A DNA stretch of 64,000 nt from Colias croceus (GCF_905220415.1 NC_059567.1:1426001-1490000); one strand, 5' to 3'; shown: positions 11,637 to 23,013, counted from the stretch's first letter. Made by a program: numbers and translations. The notes: a model not told the origin generated them from the letters alone.

Positions 11637-14152
11637 TACTCTTCCCTCGTGTACGTATCGGTCACAGTGCATCCCAGGTATTTAAATTTGTCCACACCTT
11701 TATAGACAGTGTCTCCTACTAACAGGTCGATCCTAGGTATCCTGCTGTTTTTGTATCGGCGCATATGCATGTATTCGCTTTTGCCGTGGTTGATTCGCAA
11801 GCCTATTTTCTTTGCTTCCCTTTCCAGGGTGAGTGCGGAACACACTATCTCTTCCTTCCTACCTCCTAGTAAAGCAAGATCATCGGCATACCCTATCACC
11901 TTATGCTGTCCATTTAATTGCACTCCGCCATCGAGTGTGAGAATGTGTCGGATGATGTGTTCAAGTGCTAAGTTGAACAGCATGGGTGACAGCGCATCTC
12001 CTTGCTTAAGTCCTGTGAGCACCTCAAATGAGTCGGTAACCTCCGAGCCTACCTTTATCACAGCCCTGCTTTCTTTGGTGGCGACCTGTATCATCTTGAT
12101 TAATTTTGTAGGGATTTTAAAATTATGTAAGATTGTAATAACTGAGCTGCGGTCCACGCTGTCATACGCTTTAGCGAAATCCACAAACAGCATATGGATA
12201 TCCTGCGCATACTCCCACCTTTTCTCCATGAGTTGTTTGAGGAGGAAGAGTTGATCGACTGTACTTCGGTTGCGTCTGAATCCACACTGGTAGTCGCCTA
12301 TTATGGCCTCAGCGTACGGCTCCAACCTCTTGAGCAACACGTAGGACAGGATCTTAAAGGCAGTGGGGAGTAGCGCTATTCCACGATAGTTTGTGCACTT
12401 CTTTCTAGAGCCTTTTTTGTGGATCGGGCATATAACTCCTACGTTCCACTCTTTTGGTATTTTTTCTTCGTTCCAGATGTTCTGTAGTAGGTCGAAATAT
12501 TTTGATTGTATGACACTTCCACCGTATTTCCACAGCTCTCCAGGTAAGTTGTCAATTCCTGGTGCTTTATTGTTTTTCAGCCTCATGATAGCGGACCTCA
12601 CTTCTTCGTACGTCAATGGCTGTGATTCTTCATCGCTTTGGAATTCGGTTTCGTTTATGTCTTGATGAGTCGACGGGCAGTTTAAAAGGTTTTGGAAATA
12701 GTCTCTCCACATGCTCTTAATAGTTGCCTGCTCTGTGACCAGATTACCGTCATCGTCTTCCAAGAGTTGCAAAGTAGGCTGGAAGCCTTTTTTGAAATTT
12801 CTTATTCTCTGGTAAAAGTGCCTACTTTCGTTTGCTGTGATTAGATTTTCTATGTCAGTTATTGAATCCTCCAAGTATTTTCTCTTTGCATTTCTTATTG
12901 TCCTTTTAGTTTCTGTACATATCTCATTGTATTTTTCTTCCCACTTATTGTCCTGTTCCGCTTGCAATTTCAGCTTTCTTCTCTCATTCAAGAGCTCTTC
13001 ACACTTTGATGTCACCCATTTCCTTCTGTTTTTCCGTTTCTTTCTACCCAGAACCTTCAGACTTGTTTCCTTCACTGTTTCTTTTATGGTGTTCCATGCT
13101 TCTTCGATGTTGTCAGAAATCACTAACCCGTCAAATTTATTTTTCAGTTCTAATTGGAAGTCTTTATTTACATATTCATTTCTTATCTCTTCTACATTAA
13201 TCCTGTCTTCACGTGCTACAGTTCTTGCTTTAGCGACTTTTATCTTAGCCCTGACTTTTATGCCCACCAAATAATGGTCACTGTCACAGTCTGCTCCTCT
13301 AAATGTTCTTATATCTTCTATGATATTCCTGTGTCTATTGTCAATTATGACGTGATCTATTTGGTTAACAGTTTTTCCATCCGGCGACTTCCACGTTCCT
13401 TTGTGTATATCCTTGTGGGGAAACTTAGTGCTTTGGACTACCATTGACTTTGATGACGCAAAACTGATAAGCCTAGTACCATTATCGTTAGACTTGTCAT
13501 GTTTGCTATGTTTTCCTATGGTGGGCATGAATGCCTCTTCTCGTCCTATCTTTGCATTCAGGTCCCCGAGGAGAATTTTGGCGTCGTATCCGGGGATATC
13601 ATCGTAAACCTGATCTAGTTGCTCGTAGAATTCGTCTTTTATATCGTCATGTGCCTGTTCCGTTGGGGCATACGCATTTAATAGAGTGATATTATAAAAT
13701 TTAGTTTTTAGTCGCAGGATCGATATTCTATCTGATATTGGTTTAAACTGTATCACGTTGGGCAGAAAATGTTTGTCAACTAAAAAGCCTGTTCCATTGA
13801 CATGTCTATCAAAATCAGAGCCACTGTAGAATAGTGTGTGACCGCTTTCTAGCTGGCATTCTCCATTTCCAGGCCACCTTACTTCTTGCAACGCGGCTAT
13901 GCCGATTCTATATTGGTGCAGTTCTCTGGTGACCTGGTATATGGATCCCGGCCTATACAAACTCCTGATATTCCATGTAGCAAATCGTATTTCCTTTATT
14001 CGTAGCCGTGTGTCGTTGGTGTTGGGATCAGATCGTTTCTCTCTTCTTGTCGGTTTCGTAACATGATTATTTTTACGCGGGAGGGGTGTTAACCCTCCGC
14101 ACAACCCCCGAAATGCTGGAGGACCACATCCTACTTTGGTCGGCGAGTCCAT
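11637..14152 (-). pseudogene. RTE-like LINE: endonuclease plus reverse transcriptase, C-terminus missing
   Basis: One open frame of about 838 codons. The N-terminal part has an apurinic-type endonuclease (ATWNIRSL near residue 60, LQEVRWPG, LLGDLNAKIG, and the SDHYLVG motif near 290). The RT has NYRGIALLPT, FVDFAKAYDSVDR, GLKQGDALSPMLFN and YADD at about 755. Single-ORF EN-RT organisation and these motifs suggest an RTE-type clade; that placement is by eye. The frame stops at 11636-11638, where the stop codon is made by the junction with the satellite array, only ~80 residues after YADD. The RT thumb and C-terminal region are therefore missing, although the frame is otherwise undamaged. The first Met (14152) is followed by a short Arg/Lys-rich stretch. 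Confidence 0.85.
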
Positions 14153-14257
14153 CGGACTTAGCCAGTAGCTAGCTAGGCTATACTACCGGCCGTTCCCCCA
14201 TCCGCCACCCGGGGGACGCCCCCCTACGCTGTGAGGCCCAGCGCGGGGACCCACACC
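14153..14257 (-). other. GC-rich 5' leader of the RTE-like LINE
   Basis: The sequence upstream of the LINE start is much richer in G+C than its surroundings (CACCCGGGGGACGCCC, GCCCAGCGCGGGGACC). It ends where the reading frame of the next LINE begins on the other strand, at about 14258. Confidence 0.5.
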
Positions 14258-16500
14258 CGAATCAATACCTAAATATATTACTCAAGGAATAACTGTCATG
14301 ATACCTAAAGACAAATCAGACCCAAAAAATCCCGCAAAGTACAGACCAATCACATGCCTACAAAATATTTACAAAATTATCACTTCATGTATAAGTCAAA
14401 TAATGTATCAGCACCTAGAAAAATATTGCATAATAGCAGAAGAACAGAAAGGATGTCGTAAAAGGACTCAGGGATGTAAAGAACAACTTGTTATTGATTC
14501 AGTGGTTTCAAAGCAGGCATACAACAAGAAAAGAAATATATATACAATGTACATAGATTACCAAAAGGCATTTGACTCGGTACCCCACAGCTGGCTTATA
14601 TATATACTCGAACACTACAAAATAGATCCTACACTTATAAATTTTTTACGAAGCATAATGAATAATTGGCAGACAGTTTTAAGACTCCACACACAAACTA
14701 AATCTATAGAAACAGCGCCCATAAGTATTCGTCGTGGTATATTTCAAGGGGATGCTCTTAGCCCTCTTTGGTTTTGTTTAGCATTAAATCCGCTTTCTAA
14801 TTTATTAAACAAGGCTAATGTAGGTTTCCGTTTAAAATACAATAATAATCAATTCATACTTACACATTTAATGTACATGGATGACATAAAATTATACGCT
14901 TCAAATTTAGCTGAAATCAACAAATTAGCAGATATAACGCAAGTTTTCTCTTCCGACATACATATGAATTTCGGTATTGATAAATGTAAGATACAGAGTG
15001 TTAAACGAGGCAAATTAGAATCGAATTCATACACCTTACATAATGACGAAGTTATCCAGCCAGTAGACAACCAAATAGGATATAAATATCTAGGCTTCTA
15101 CCAAAATCAAAATATTCTCCATAAACAGGTTAAAATCGAAATTGAAAAATGCTTTAGAGTTAGATTACATAAAATATTGAATACACATCTTAACGCTAAA
15201 AATATTGTCAAAGCTATTAACTCCTTTGCTATACCTATCTTAACTTACTCTTTCGGAACAATTAACTGGTCTCAAACACAATTAAAAAAGCTTCAACGAA
15301 TTATAAATACTTTAAGCACTAAATACCGTAAACACCATCCAAGATCTGCAATAGAACGTCTGACGCTACCTAGAGCCGAAGGAGGACGGGGTATTATCGA
15401 TATACAAAACCTACATAATAAAATTATTACTAATTTACGTTCATACTTTCACAATAAAACCTTAGATTCCGTAATGCACAAGGCTATCTCTCACACCGAC
15501 AAAAAACTTACACCTCTAAACTTATCAGACAGAAGTACCCAAAAAAATGAAAAAATTAGAAAACCACAAGAGAAAATAGATGCATGGCTACAGAAATCTT
15601 TACATGGCAGACACCGACGCGATCTGATGAATACTGACATCGACAAGCTGGCATCGAACACATGGCTCAAACGCGGCGAGTTGTTTCCAGAGACAGAAGG
15701 TTTTATGATTGCCATACAAGACCAAATAATTGATACGAGAAACTATAGGAAGTTCATACGGAAAGACCCAAATTTAGTTACAGACCAATGTAGACAATGT
15801 CACAGCGCATCCGAAACAATCCAGCACATTACGGGGGCTTGCAGGTCGCTTGCTCAGACAGACTACAAGCATAGGCACGACCAAGTCGCGTCTATAATAC
15901 ATCAATATCTGGTCATCAAATATAATCTCATCACCGAAAAAGTATCTTACTATAAATACACCCCTAAAATAATTCTAGATTCCACAAACTACAAACTCTA
16001 CTGGGATAGAACAATTATTACGGATAAAACAATTCAAAGCAATAGACCTGATATTACTCTCCTAGATAAACGAAACAAAATTGTATATTTAATAGATATC
16101 GCTATCCCTAATACACACAACCTAACATCCACATTCTCCAACAAAATTGCTAAGTATACGGATCTCTCCATTGAAATAAAAACTCAATGGCGAGTCAGTA
16201 CAGTCAAAACGGTCCCAATAGTTATCTCCTCAACAGGAATCATACCAAAATCACTTCACTCAAGCCTCAAAACTTTAAGCATTCATAGTAACACACATAT
16301 TCTTTTACAAAAGGCCGTTATTTTAAACACGTGCCGTATAGTTCGCAAATTTTTATCTTTGGATTAATAATTAAGTTTGTCTGTTTGTCACACCCATTAA
16401 ATATAAGCTTGTATAGGCATCTTTGTTTGGCCAAAAGCCCGCAAAAATGCTAGAGTCCTCGATTTTGAGAGAACTTATAAAATATAAAAAAACATAAATA
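14258..16500 (+). mobile_element. 5'-truncated R4/Dong-like LINE
   Basis: The coding frame is already open at the junction (about 14258) and has no start for its missing N-terminal part, so this is a 5' truncation as is usual for target-primed retrotransposition. Downstream of the stop is a 120-bp AT-rich 3' UTR that ends in ATAATAATAATAA (16498-16510). Dong of Bombyx is known to sit in TAA repeats, which fits. Confidence 0.65.
14298..16367 (+). CDS. R4/Dong-like reverse transcriptase with restriction-like endonuclease (partial)
   Basis: 689 codons from the first Met; the frame extends upstream to about 14258. RT: KYRPITCLQ (residue 14), YIDYQKAFDSVPHSW (85-99), RRGIFQGDALSPLWFC, and YMDD at 193-196, where Met replaces the commoner Ala. 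A CCHC finger follows, C498-x2-C501-x8-H510-x4-C515, and a restriction-like nuclease core P584-D585 to D600 (RPDITLL then VYLID). This order (RT, CCHC, PD-D nuclease at the C-terminus) is that of the R2/R4 group, which cuts specific targets, and not of apurinic-endonuclease LINEs. No internal stop or frameshift is visible, so the copy is young or conserved; the N-terminal DNA-binding region is lost. Confidence 0.85.
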   Translation: MIPKDKSDPKNPAKYRPITCLQNIYKIITSCISQIMYQHLEKYCIIAEEQKGCRKRTQGCKEQLVIDSVVSKQAYNKKRNIYTMYIDYQKAFDSVPHSWLIYILEHYKIDPTLINFLRSIMNNWQTVLRLHTQTKSIETAPISIRRGIFQGDALSPLWFCLALNPLSNLLNKANVGFRLKYNNNQFILTHLMYMDDIKLYASNLAEINKLADITQVFSSDIHMNFGIDKCKIQSVKRGKLESNSYTLHNDEVIQPVDNQIGYKYLGFYQNQNILHKQVKIEIEKCFRVRLHKILNTHLNAKNIVKAINSFAIPILTYSFGTINWSQTQLKKLQRIINTLSTKYRKHHPRSAIERLTLPRAEGGRGIIDIQNLHNKIITNLRSYFHNKTLDSVMHKAISHTDKKLTPLNLSDRSTQKNEKIRKPQEKIDAWLQKSLHGRHRRDLMNTDIDKLASNTWLKRGELFPETEGFMIAIQDQIIDTRNYRKFIRKDPNLVTDQCRQCHSASETIQHITGACRSLAQTDYKHRHDQVASIIHQYLVIKYNLITEKVSYYKYTPKIILDSTNYKLYWDRTIITDKTIQSNRPDITLLDKRNKIVYLIDIAIPNTHNLTSTFSNKIAKYTDLSIEIKTQWRVSTVKTVPIVISSTGIIPKSLHSSLKTLSIHSNTHILLQKAVILNTCRIVRKFLSLD

Positions 16501-16640
16501 ATAATAATAAACTCTTTATTGTACACCAAATAAAACAATACAAAAGAATAACAGCAAATAGGATTATTGTACAATAGGCGGTCTTATCACTAACAAGTGA
16601 TTTCTACCAGACAACCTGTGATCAAGGAAATGCTGGAAGA
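16491..16640 (-). repeat. LINE 3' end with (TTA)n tail
   Basis: On the minus strand it reads TTACCTTG-like UTR, GTGATAAGACCGCC, TTGTACAATAATCC, TGTACAATAAAGAG, then a (TTA)n tail. The same kind of 3' end, in plus sense, lies at 57735-57800. The tail is the TAA tract at which the R4/Dong-like element ends, so the two probably share one TAA target. Confidence 0.5.
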
Positions 16641-17090
16641 TTATAATTTTGGAGGTGTAAAACAAAGCAAGCGTAACTTAATTAAATAAGTACCTATAGA
16701 TAAAATAATAAATAACATATAATATAAAACATATAGATAATATATAACAAACATACATACATATTATAATAAAACATACATACATAAAAAATATATATAT
16801 ATATATATATATATAGATATCTCCATGGGCACTATGTTGATCAAACGTGCCATATAGTTAGTAATTATTTGATCCGTTTTCACTTGTTGATCCGGTTGGT
16901 ATTTGTGGATCCATTGCCACACCACCGTCCGTATGTGGATCCGAACGGAGCCACAAGTGTCACCATCAGTAATAATAATAATTACGTGCTTTTTATACAA
17001 ATCCACCTTTTTTGCGTTTTAGCTCTTGTTGATCCGATTTAAATGAGCCAATCAGAGCCCACCGAGCTCAGCCATTGGTCGCCTGCGGCC

Positions 17091-17646
17091 TTAGCCATTT
17101 GAAGGTTTCAAGACATTTATTCCCGTTATAGAAACGTATGTTGCCGTTCGCCTTCCATAATTTGTTCGGATCTTCGGGAGGGCAAGATAGCTAGCTCGTC
17201 TATTAGGATAGTGGCGATTTGATGTTGAGATTATAATATTTGTATTTATGTTTTTATGTAGCGCTTTGCGGATGAACATACACGTATTATAAAAGTATAA
17301 TTGTTTTAAATTCATTATTTTAGTGTCGTCGTAGATTTTTTTTAGTTAAAAGAGGATACTAAAAGATAGTTTTAATGATTTTATTTTGTAAAATTTGGAG
17401 TGGCGCTAATTTATTTTTGTAAGCACTCCCCCATACTTCTATTAAATACATTAGGTGCGGCTTTACTAACGTGTTGTAGATGGTGTGGCGTAATTTATGA
17501 GGAATGCAAGAAGTAATATTACGCAGAGATCTAAGAAGTGCTGATAATTTATTTTTTAGGTGGTCGATGTGATGATTCCATTTTAGAGAGCTGTCGATTC
17601 GCAAACCTAGTAGATCGGGAGTCATTGACACAAAATTTCGAGTCAT
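17091..17646 (-). pseudogene. RT C-terminal fragment of LINE copy A
   Basis: Two frames (17359-17646 and 17091-17315) cover the part after the RT core: LLGLRIDSSLKWNHHIDHLK, LRHTIYNTLVKPHLMYLIE, LQILQNKIIKTIF, then MNLKQLYFYNTCMFIRK. A deletion or frame change near 17340 separates them. Copies B and C contain the same stretch, so the fragment is confidently part of this family. No catalytic YADD box remains here. Confidence 0.75.
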
Positions 17647-18270
17647 TTGTAACAGGATGGCGGTTCTACAGGGGTCTTAGTACGCAATGACAGAAAGAAA
17701 AATGATGGTGTGAACGCTGGTACCGGCGGCTTAGTCGCGTGGGCGTTAGTCAAACTCGTCGGAAAAATAGCGAAAGTCAAACGATTTGTAACACAAAAAT
17801 TTTTGAATTTACCGATAGCCCATAAAAAAGATGTAGACGGTAGTGTCATGCCATACTTTTCCGGTGTGACATAAAGCCCGCCATACCGACGCGAATGCGT
17901 TGATTAAAAAAAAAACAATTCAACCATTGTATTGTGCAATTCAAATCGTATACTTTTATTTTCTTAATCATTTACTTTGTATCCTTTATCATTAGTCACT
18001 AAAATTTATTTTGTTAACTTGCCAAATATAATGTAACATGGAATTTGCAAGGGAAGGCACTGCCTTCTGAGATATAGGTATTACCTAGTTCAGAAGGCAG
18101 AGCAATATTGTAATGTTATATTTGAAGTTACTAATAAATTTTATTTTATTTATTATTTTATTGGTACCAGGCTAACTTTTGCACAGGTAACCATCGTCGT
18201 GCAGCCATTTACGAAAATCGCCATGCTTCGCCATACTTTTCAGACGATTCTAAATGGTCGCCATACCGCC
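17647..18270. other. Foreign segment inside LINE copy A, with a hairpin
   Basis: This DNA is absent from copies B and C. It holds two similar stretches containing GCCATACTTTTC and CGCCATACCG (about 17850 and 18230) and a hairpin, CTGCCTTCTGA at about 18060 with TCAGAAGGCAG at about 18093. I see no gene; the short open frames have no family features. Confidence 0.45.
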
Positions 18271-18662
18271 GAAATGATTTTGTTTAATTGAATGAAATGT
18301 TGAAATGAATGTTTAATTGAATGAATTTTGTTTACTATTTGTTCATTTGAGCATACATATTTTTCAAATAATGTACTAATACGGCTCAACTCCGACCGAA
18401 TATCCTTCATATCATCATTACATCTGCAATCTTGTTCTAGCGGTTGTTTCCGTTTTCTGTAAGTAATTTAAGTATCAGTTGGCGTAGAACTCGTAGAAAA
18501 CGAACTTAGCTTCGATAGATCGGGATGCGATCCACCGGCAGTACCCACTGCACCACTGCTAGTTAAACGTGTTGGCGATCTGCGTACACTCATATTTACT
18601 CCGCAATGTAGAATTTGTGCAAGAATATGAGTCGTCATTTGTTTTTGACCTAAATCTAACAT
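18271..18662 (-). pseudogene. ORF1 N-terminal part, LINE copy A
   Basis: Starts with MLDLGQ at 18662 and has the Ser/Thr-rich segment SVRRSPTRLTSSG and LSSFSTSSTPTDT also found in copy C. It then loses frame near 18468. Downstream residues match the coiled-coil part of copy C ORF1 in another frame. In copy C the first codons are out of frame with the rest, so copy A shows the better start. Confidence 0.6.
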
Positions 18663-18916
18663 TTTAATTATTTTATCAGATTGATATCAGAATCAGGGCA
18701 AAGGCGAACGCTACACGTCAATAAATATTATGATAATTATCTTGATATTTACTGATGTATCTTGGGAGGGATCACAGCACACCCTACACCATCAATACGT
18801 ATCGCGTCAGTACTGAAACGTTCTTTGTATGAGTCAGACGTGATGACGGCAAGATAAATATTGCGATGTAGGTCCTGGGATCAGATCACAAGGAGTTCCA
18901 GAAATCCAGCGATATA

Positions 18917-19311
18917 CAGGGTTAGTTCTCAGTGACCGGCCAAATTTTCAGAAATGGTTCAGAATCGATAACATTTTGGAACTAATGAAAAAAAAAAACG
19001 TTTTTTTTTTAATTAGATTTCATTCCTGTCCACCACTAAAAAGCGAACGTGTGGACATTACAAAAGCAACAATTCAGTTTAACAACCTAGATAGGTAGAA
19101 GTTAGCACACACATAAATTTGGCAATGCGCGCACGCACACAAATGCATTGATTCTGGGGGAGTTTACGATTTAGGAAATTTTTAAGACATTTTCAAATGA
19201 ATGCTATTATTTTTATTTAATTTTATTCGACAATAATGTTTCAAATGCACCTTTGGTTTAATATCTAGATCTTAATTTTAAGTTTTGGCTGGTCATTGAA
19301 AACTAACCCTG
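18917..19311. mobile_element. 395-bp MITE with ~30-bp TIRs and TA target
   Basis: Left end CAGGGTTAGTTCTCAGTGACC and, read inward from the right, CAGGGTTAGTTTTCAATGACC, both continuing GGCCAAA or AGCCAAAA. TA flanks each end (18915-18916 and 19312-19313), as for Tc1/mariner-like elements. It lies in the 5' UTR of LINE copy A. No coding capacity. Confidence 0.75.
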
Positions 19312-20730
19312 TATTGTGATCCGTCAATACACTACCCTACACGTCAATAAATATCGTAATCCGATAGTAAATATTGACGGATCACAATATGGATCTTACG
19401 TGTAGCGTTCGCCAAAGAGTTGCCCTGATTCAAGAGGTAGGTTGTTATTTGTAGGCTGCATACTACTTGAGAATTATCACCGTCACTGTATGACGAAAGG
19501 TTCGTCCAAATCTATCTTTTTAGGGTTCCGTATTTTTAGTTTCACAACGTTTTCTATAAGTTTCAATTGAATTACGGTCGACTTCTTCAACTTCCATAAA
19601 ACTCAGGAGATTTTTTGGTAGCCCTAATTTCATATCCCCATGTCAATGTCATGCAAGTGCATATAAATGGAACAGATCAACATACGACTTATGATTTGGT
19701 ATATAAAACGGAGTCAAGAAGTATTTGAGCATTTCAAAATTTGAACCGTTACGAAGTCGAGTTCGTCTAGTCTAGGCGGATTTAGCAATGTATGGGACAT
19801 TACCTATCTATAATATGTTTGTGTACGGAGCCAACAAATACTGTAGTGTTTACGAAAAATTAATTAACGTTACATAATATACAGTTTCGTTTTGTCGGAT
19901 CAAATAAAGCTGTAATTTTGATAATATAAATGGATCTGATCAACATACGACTTTGGATTTGGTATATAAAACGGAGCCAACAAGTGTTTATGGGTTTCTG
20001 AATTTCGGCCGTTACGGAGTCGATTCAGTTCAAGATCTTAGCAATAAAAATGTTGAGTATATCAATTTGTCCATGAATACGTTTGGCAACATCGCCCAAA
20101 ACTTTGCGCCGTTGCCACTCCGGGCAAGATCTTTGCAACCGGAGTCGAGTAATATGGGGGAAAAGGTGGAGTCGGCAATTAACGGCAGTCAGGCTGGATC
20201 AACTTAGTGCCCAAGTTGGTATTTATATATATACCAACTGTATATTAAGTAACGTAGATTAATTTTTCGTAAACACTACAGTATTTGTTGGCTCCATACA
20301 CAAACATATTATAGTTAGGTAGTGTTCCATACATTGCTAACTCCACCTAGACTAGACGAACTCGACTCCGTAACGCGTATGTTGATCTGTTCCATTTATA
20401 TGCACTTGCATGACATTGACATGGAGATATGAAATTAGGGCTAGCAAAAATCTCCTGAGTTTTATGGAAGTTGAAGAAGTCGACCGTAATTCAATTGAAA
20501 CTTATAGAAAACGTTGTGAAACTAAAAATACGGAACCCTAAAAAGATAGATAATTGGACGAACCTTTCGTCATACAGTGACGGCGATAATTCTCAAGTAG
20601 TATGCATCCTACAAATAACAACCTACCTCTTGAATCATCAGTAAATATCAAGATAATTATCATAATATTTATTGACGTGTAGCGTTCGCCTTTGCCCTGA
20701 TTCTGATATCAATCTGATAAAATAATTAAA

Positions 20731-21245
20731 ATGTTAGATTTAGGTCAAACAAATAACGACTCATATTCCTGCACAAATTATGCATTGCGGAGTAAATATG
20801 AGTTTACGCAGATCGCCAACATGCAGTGGGTACTGCCAGTGGATCGCATCCCGATCTATCGCCAAAATACGAATCAAATCAATGAAATTAATTAGTCATC
20901 AGCATGTATGATAATTACTGAACAAAACATATTGAAGAGTACTATTTCTCAATTAGAATCCCAGATAAACCAGGGTAAGAGTAAAATAAAATCACTGGAA
21001 TTAAATCTTCAATCAATAAATCAGTCAGCCAACCCATCGGGTTTTACGTCTAAAAATCAACTTCATATAAATTAAAACTTAATCAAGGAACTACGGGACA
21101 GAAAGAGCCGCGAAAAAAATGTAATTTTTGCTGGTTTCCCAGAATCGACATCTTATAACTCAGAGGAGAGGAAATCTAAAGACAACTACGAAATTTTAAA
21201 AATTACCTCACTAATAAGTTCAGACCTACCGAAGCTAGTAAAAAT
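20731..21245 (+). pseudogene. ORF1 remnant, LINE copy B
   Basis: Begins ATGTTAGATTTAGGTCAAAC. The region between about 20850 and 20870 joins the Ser-rich N-terminal part directly to the NQINEI segment, a deletion of roughly 250 bp relative to copy C. Stops and frameshifts are present. Remaining residues match the coiled-coil part of copy C. Confidence 0.6.
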
Positions 21246-21261
21246 ATATAATTATAAATAA

Positions 21262-22621
21262 CCTTAATTCAAACTGTAGTACAGGTTTTGATGGTAATAC
21301 TACAAAAGCAATTAAATGCATCAAAGAAAAATTAAATCATAGCTTAAGCGACTGTGTTAACCAAGCCATAAGTCAAAGACGTTTTCCGGACTCATTAGAA
21401 ATAGCGAAGGTAACTCCTATCTATAAGAGTGGCTCAAAATTTGAACCTGGTAACTATAGGCCAATTTCGGTTTTGACAGTATTGTCAAAAATATTGGAGA
21501 AGATTTTACACACGAGATTAGAAAAATATTTAGACTCATTTAATTTTATTTCAGTGCGTCAATACGGATTTAAGCCAAAAAATAACACTCTGTCAGCGAC
21601 TATAGACCTAACTATTAAAATAAAACAGAACATTGACGCAAACAATATAGTTTTGGGAGTGTTTATTGACCTACAAAAGGCCTTCGATACCGTTTCTCAC
21701 GAACTTTTAATGAAGAAATTAACATCCATTAACATTAATGGTAAAGCAGAAATCATATTTAAAAAATCGATCACAAATAGTTAAAATAGATAACCACGAT
21801 AGCATTCCCTTACCAATTACATATGGCATACCACAAGGTTCGATTCTAGGCCCATTGCTTTTTTTTAATTTATATTAATAATTTACAAGATTTAAAGCTA
21901 AAGGTCACCTAACACTTTATACGGATGACACTTGTCTGTTTTATTTTGGTCCCTCTATACATGACATGATAGCGTAAGCACAAAATGAATTAAATAAATG
22001 GTTTCAATGCAATCTACTAAAAATAAATATATCTAAATTCAAAGCTCATAACAAAATTATTCCACCACACGCTCCACTTAAAATTAACGGTGTTGTATAA
22101 GAACATAAAACCCACGAGAAATAACCTAGATTTGCGAATCGGCAGCTCTCTGAAAAATAAATTATCAGCACTTCTTAGATCTCTGCGTAATATTACTTCT
22201 TGCCTTCCTCATAAATTACGCCACACCATCTACATTGTTAGTAAAGCCGCACCTAATGTATTTAATAGAAGTATGGGGGAGTGCTTACAAAAATAAATTA
22301 GCGCCACTCCAAATTTTACAAAATAAAATCATTAAAACTATCTTTAACTATCCTTTTTTAACTTCTACAAATAAAATCTACGACGACACTAAAATAATGA
22401 ATTTAAAACAATTATACTTTTATAATACGTGTATGTTCATCCGCAAAGCGCTACATAAAAACATAAATACAAATATTATAATCTCAACATCAAATCGTCA
22501 CTATCCTAATAGACGAGCTAGCTATCTTGCCCTCCCAAAGATCCGAACAAATTATGGAAGGCGAACGGCAACATACGTTTTTATAACGGGAATAAATGTC
22601 TTTAAACCTTCAAGTGGCTAA
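21262..22621 (+). pseudogene. RT remnant, LINE copy B
   Basis: Shows FRPISVL-type motif (NYRPISVLTVLSKI), FIDLQKAFDTVSHELL at about 21665-21710, a frame break near 21745, then GIPQGSILGPL at about 21825. The normal YADD reads YTDD (about 21920). The C-terminal part continues as GECLQK or GSAYKNKLAPLQILQNK to 22621. Many stops and indels mean it is inactive. The motifs place it in the CR1/jockey group; clade is not certain. Confidence 0.75.
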
Positions 22622-22957
22622 GGCCGCAAGCGACCAATGGCTGAGCTCGGTGGGCTCTGATTGGCTCATTTGAATCGGATCAACAAGAGCTATAACGCAA
22701 AAAAGGTGGATTTGTATAAAAAGCACGTAATTATTATTATTACTGATAGTGACACTTGTGGCTCCGTTCGGATCCACATACGGACGGTGATGTGGCAATG
22801 GATCCACAAATACCAACCGGATCAACAAGTGAAAACGGATCAAATAATTACTAACTATATGGCACGTTTGATCAACATAGTGCCCATGGAGATATCTATA
22901 TATATATATATATATTTTTATGTATGTATGTTTTATTATAATATGTATGTATTGTTT

Positions 22958-23013
22958 GTCGATTCAGTTGGTATTTATATATATATATATATATAAATAC
23001 CAACTGAATCGAC
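22958..23013. repeat. Perfect 56-bp palindrome with (TA)n core
   Basis: GTCGATTCAGTTGGTATTTA, (TA)n, TAAATACCAACTGAATCGAC: both arms match without error. It stands between the 3' end of LINE copy B and the 5' end of copy C. A shorter relative marks the head-to-head junction of copies A and B at 20213-20239. Confidence 0.85.

Larger units (their letters stand above)
16745..20215 (-). mobile_element. CR1/jockey-group LINE, damaged copy A (minus)
   Basis: From the 5' end at about 20215 it runs: 5' UTR, ORF1 start (18662), then a foreign segment where the middle of the LINE should be, RT C-terminal region, and a 3' UTR with repeated GGATCAACA motifs that ends in a (TA)n tract near 16795 and an ATGTATGTATGTTTTATT stretch. 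It matches copies B (20222-22960) and C (23011-30425) in inverted orientation. An extra 190 bp (20031-20215) is absent from copy C. Confidence 0.7.
20222..22960 (+). mobile_element. CR1/jockey-group LINE, damaged copy B (plus)
   Basis: Starts head to head with copy A at about 20213-20239, where GTTGGTAT and TACCAAC surround a (TA)n tract. It has 5' UTR, a deleted ORF1, RT core, C-terminal region and the GGATCAACA-rich 3' UTR ending in (TA)n and ATGTATGTATG near 22950. The first 145 bp present in copy C (23004-23148) are missing here. Confidence 0.7.

Noticed and set aside
11709..13607. Several plus-strand frames of 60-181 codons
   Set aside because: They are antisense to the RTE-like LINE and show no family motifs.
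17643..17849. 68-codon frame on the minus strand
   Set aside because: Lies in the foreign segment of LINE copy A; no similarity to ORF1 or RT and no second copy.
19953..20207. 84-codon frame on the plus strand
   Set aside because: It lies antisense in the 5' UTR of LINE copy A, and the first part is broken in copy C.
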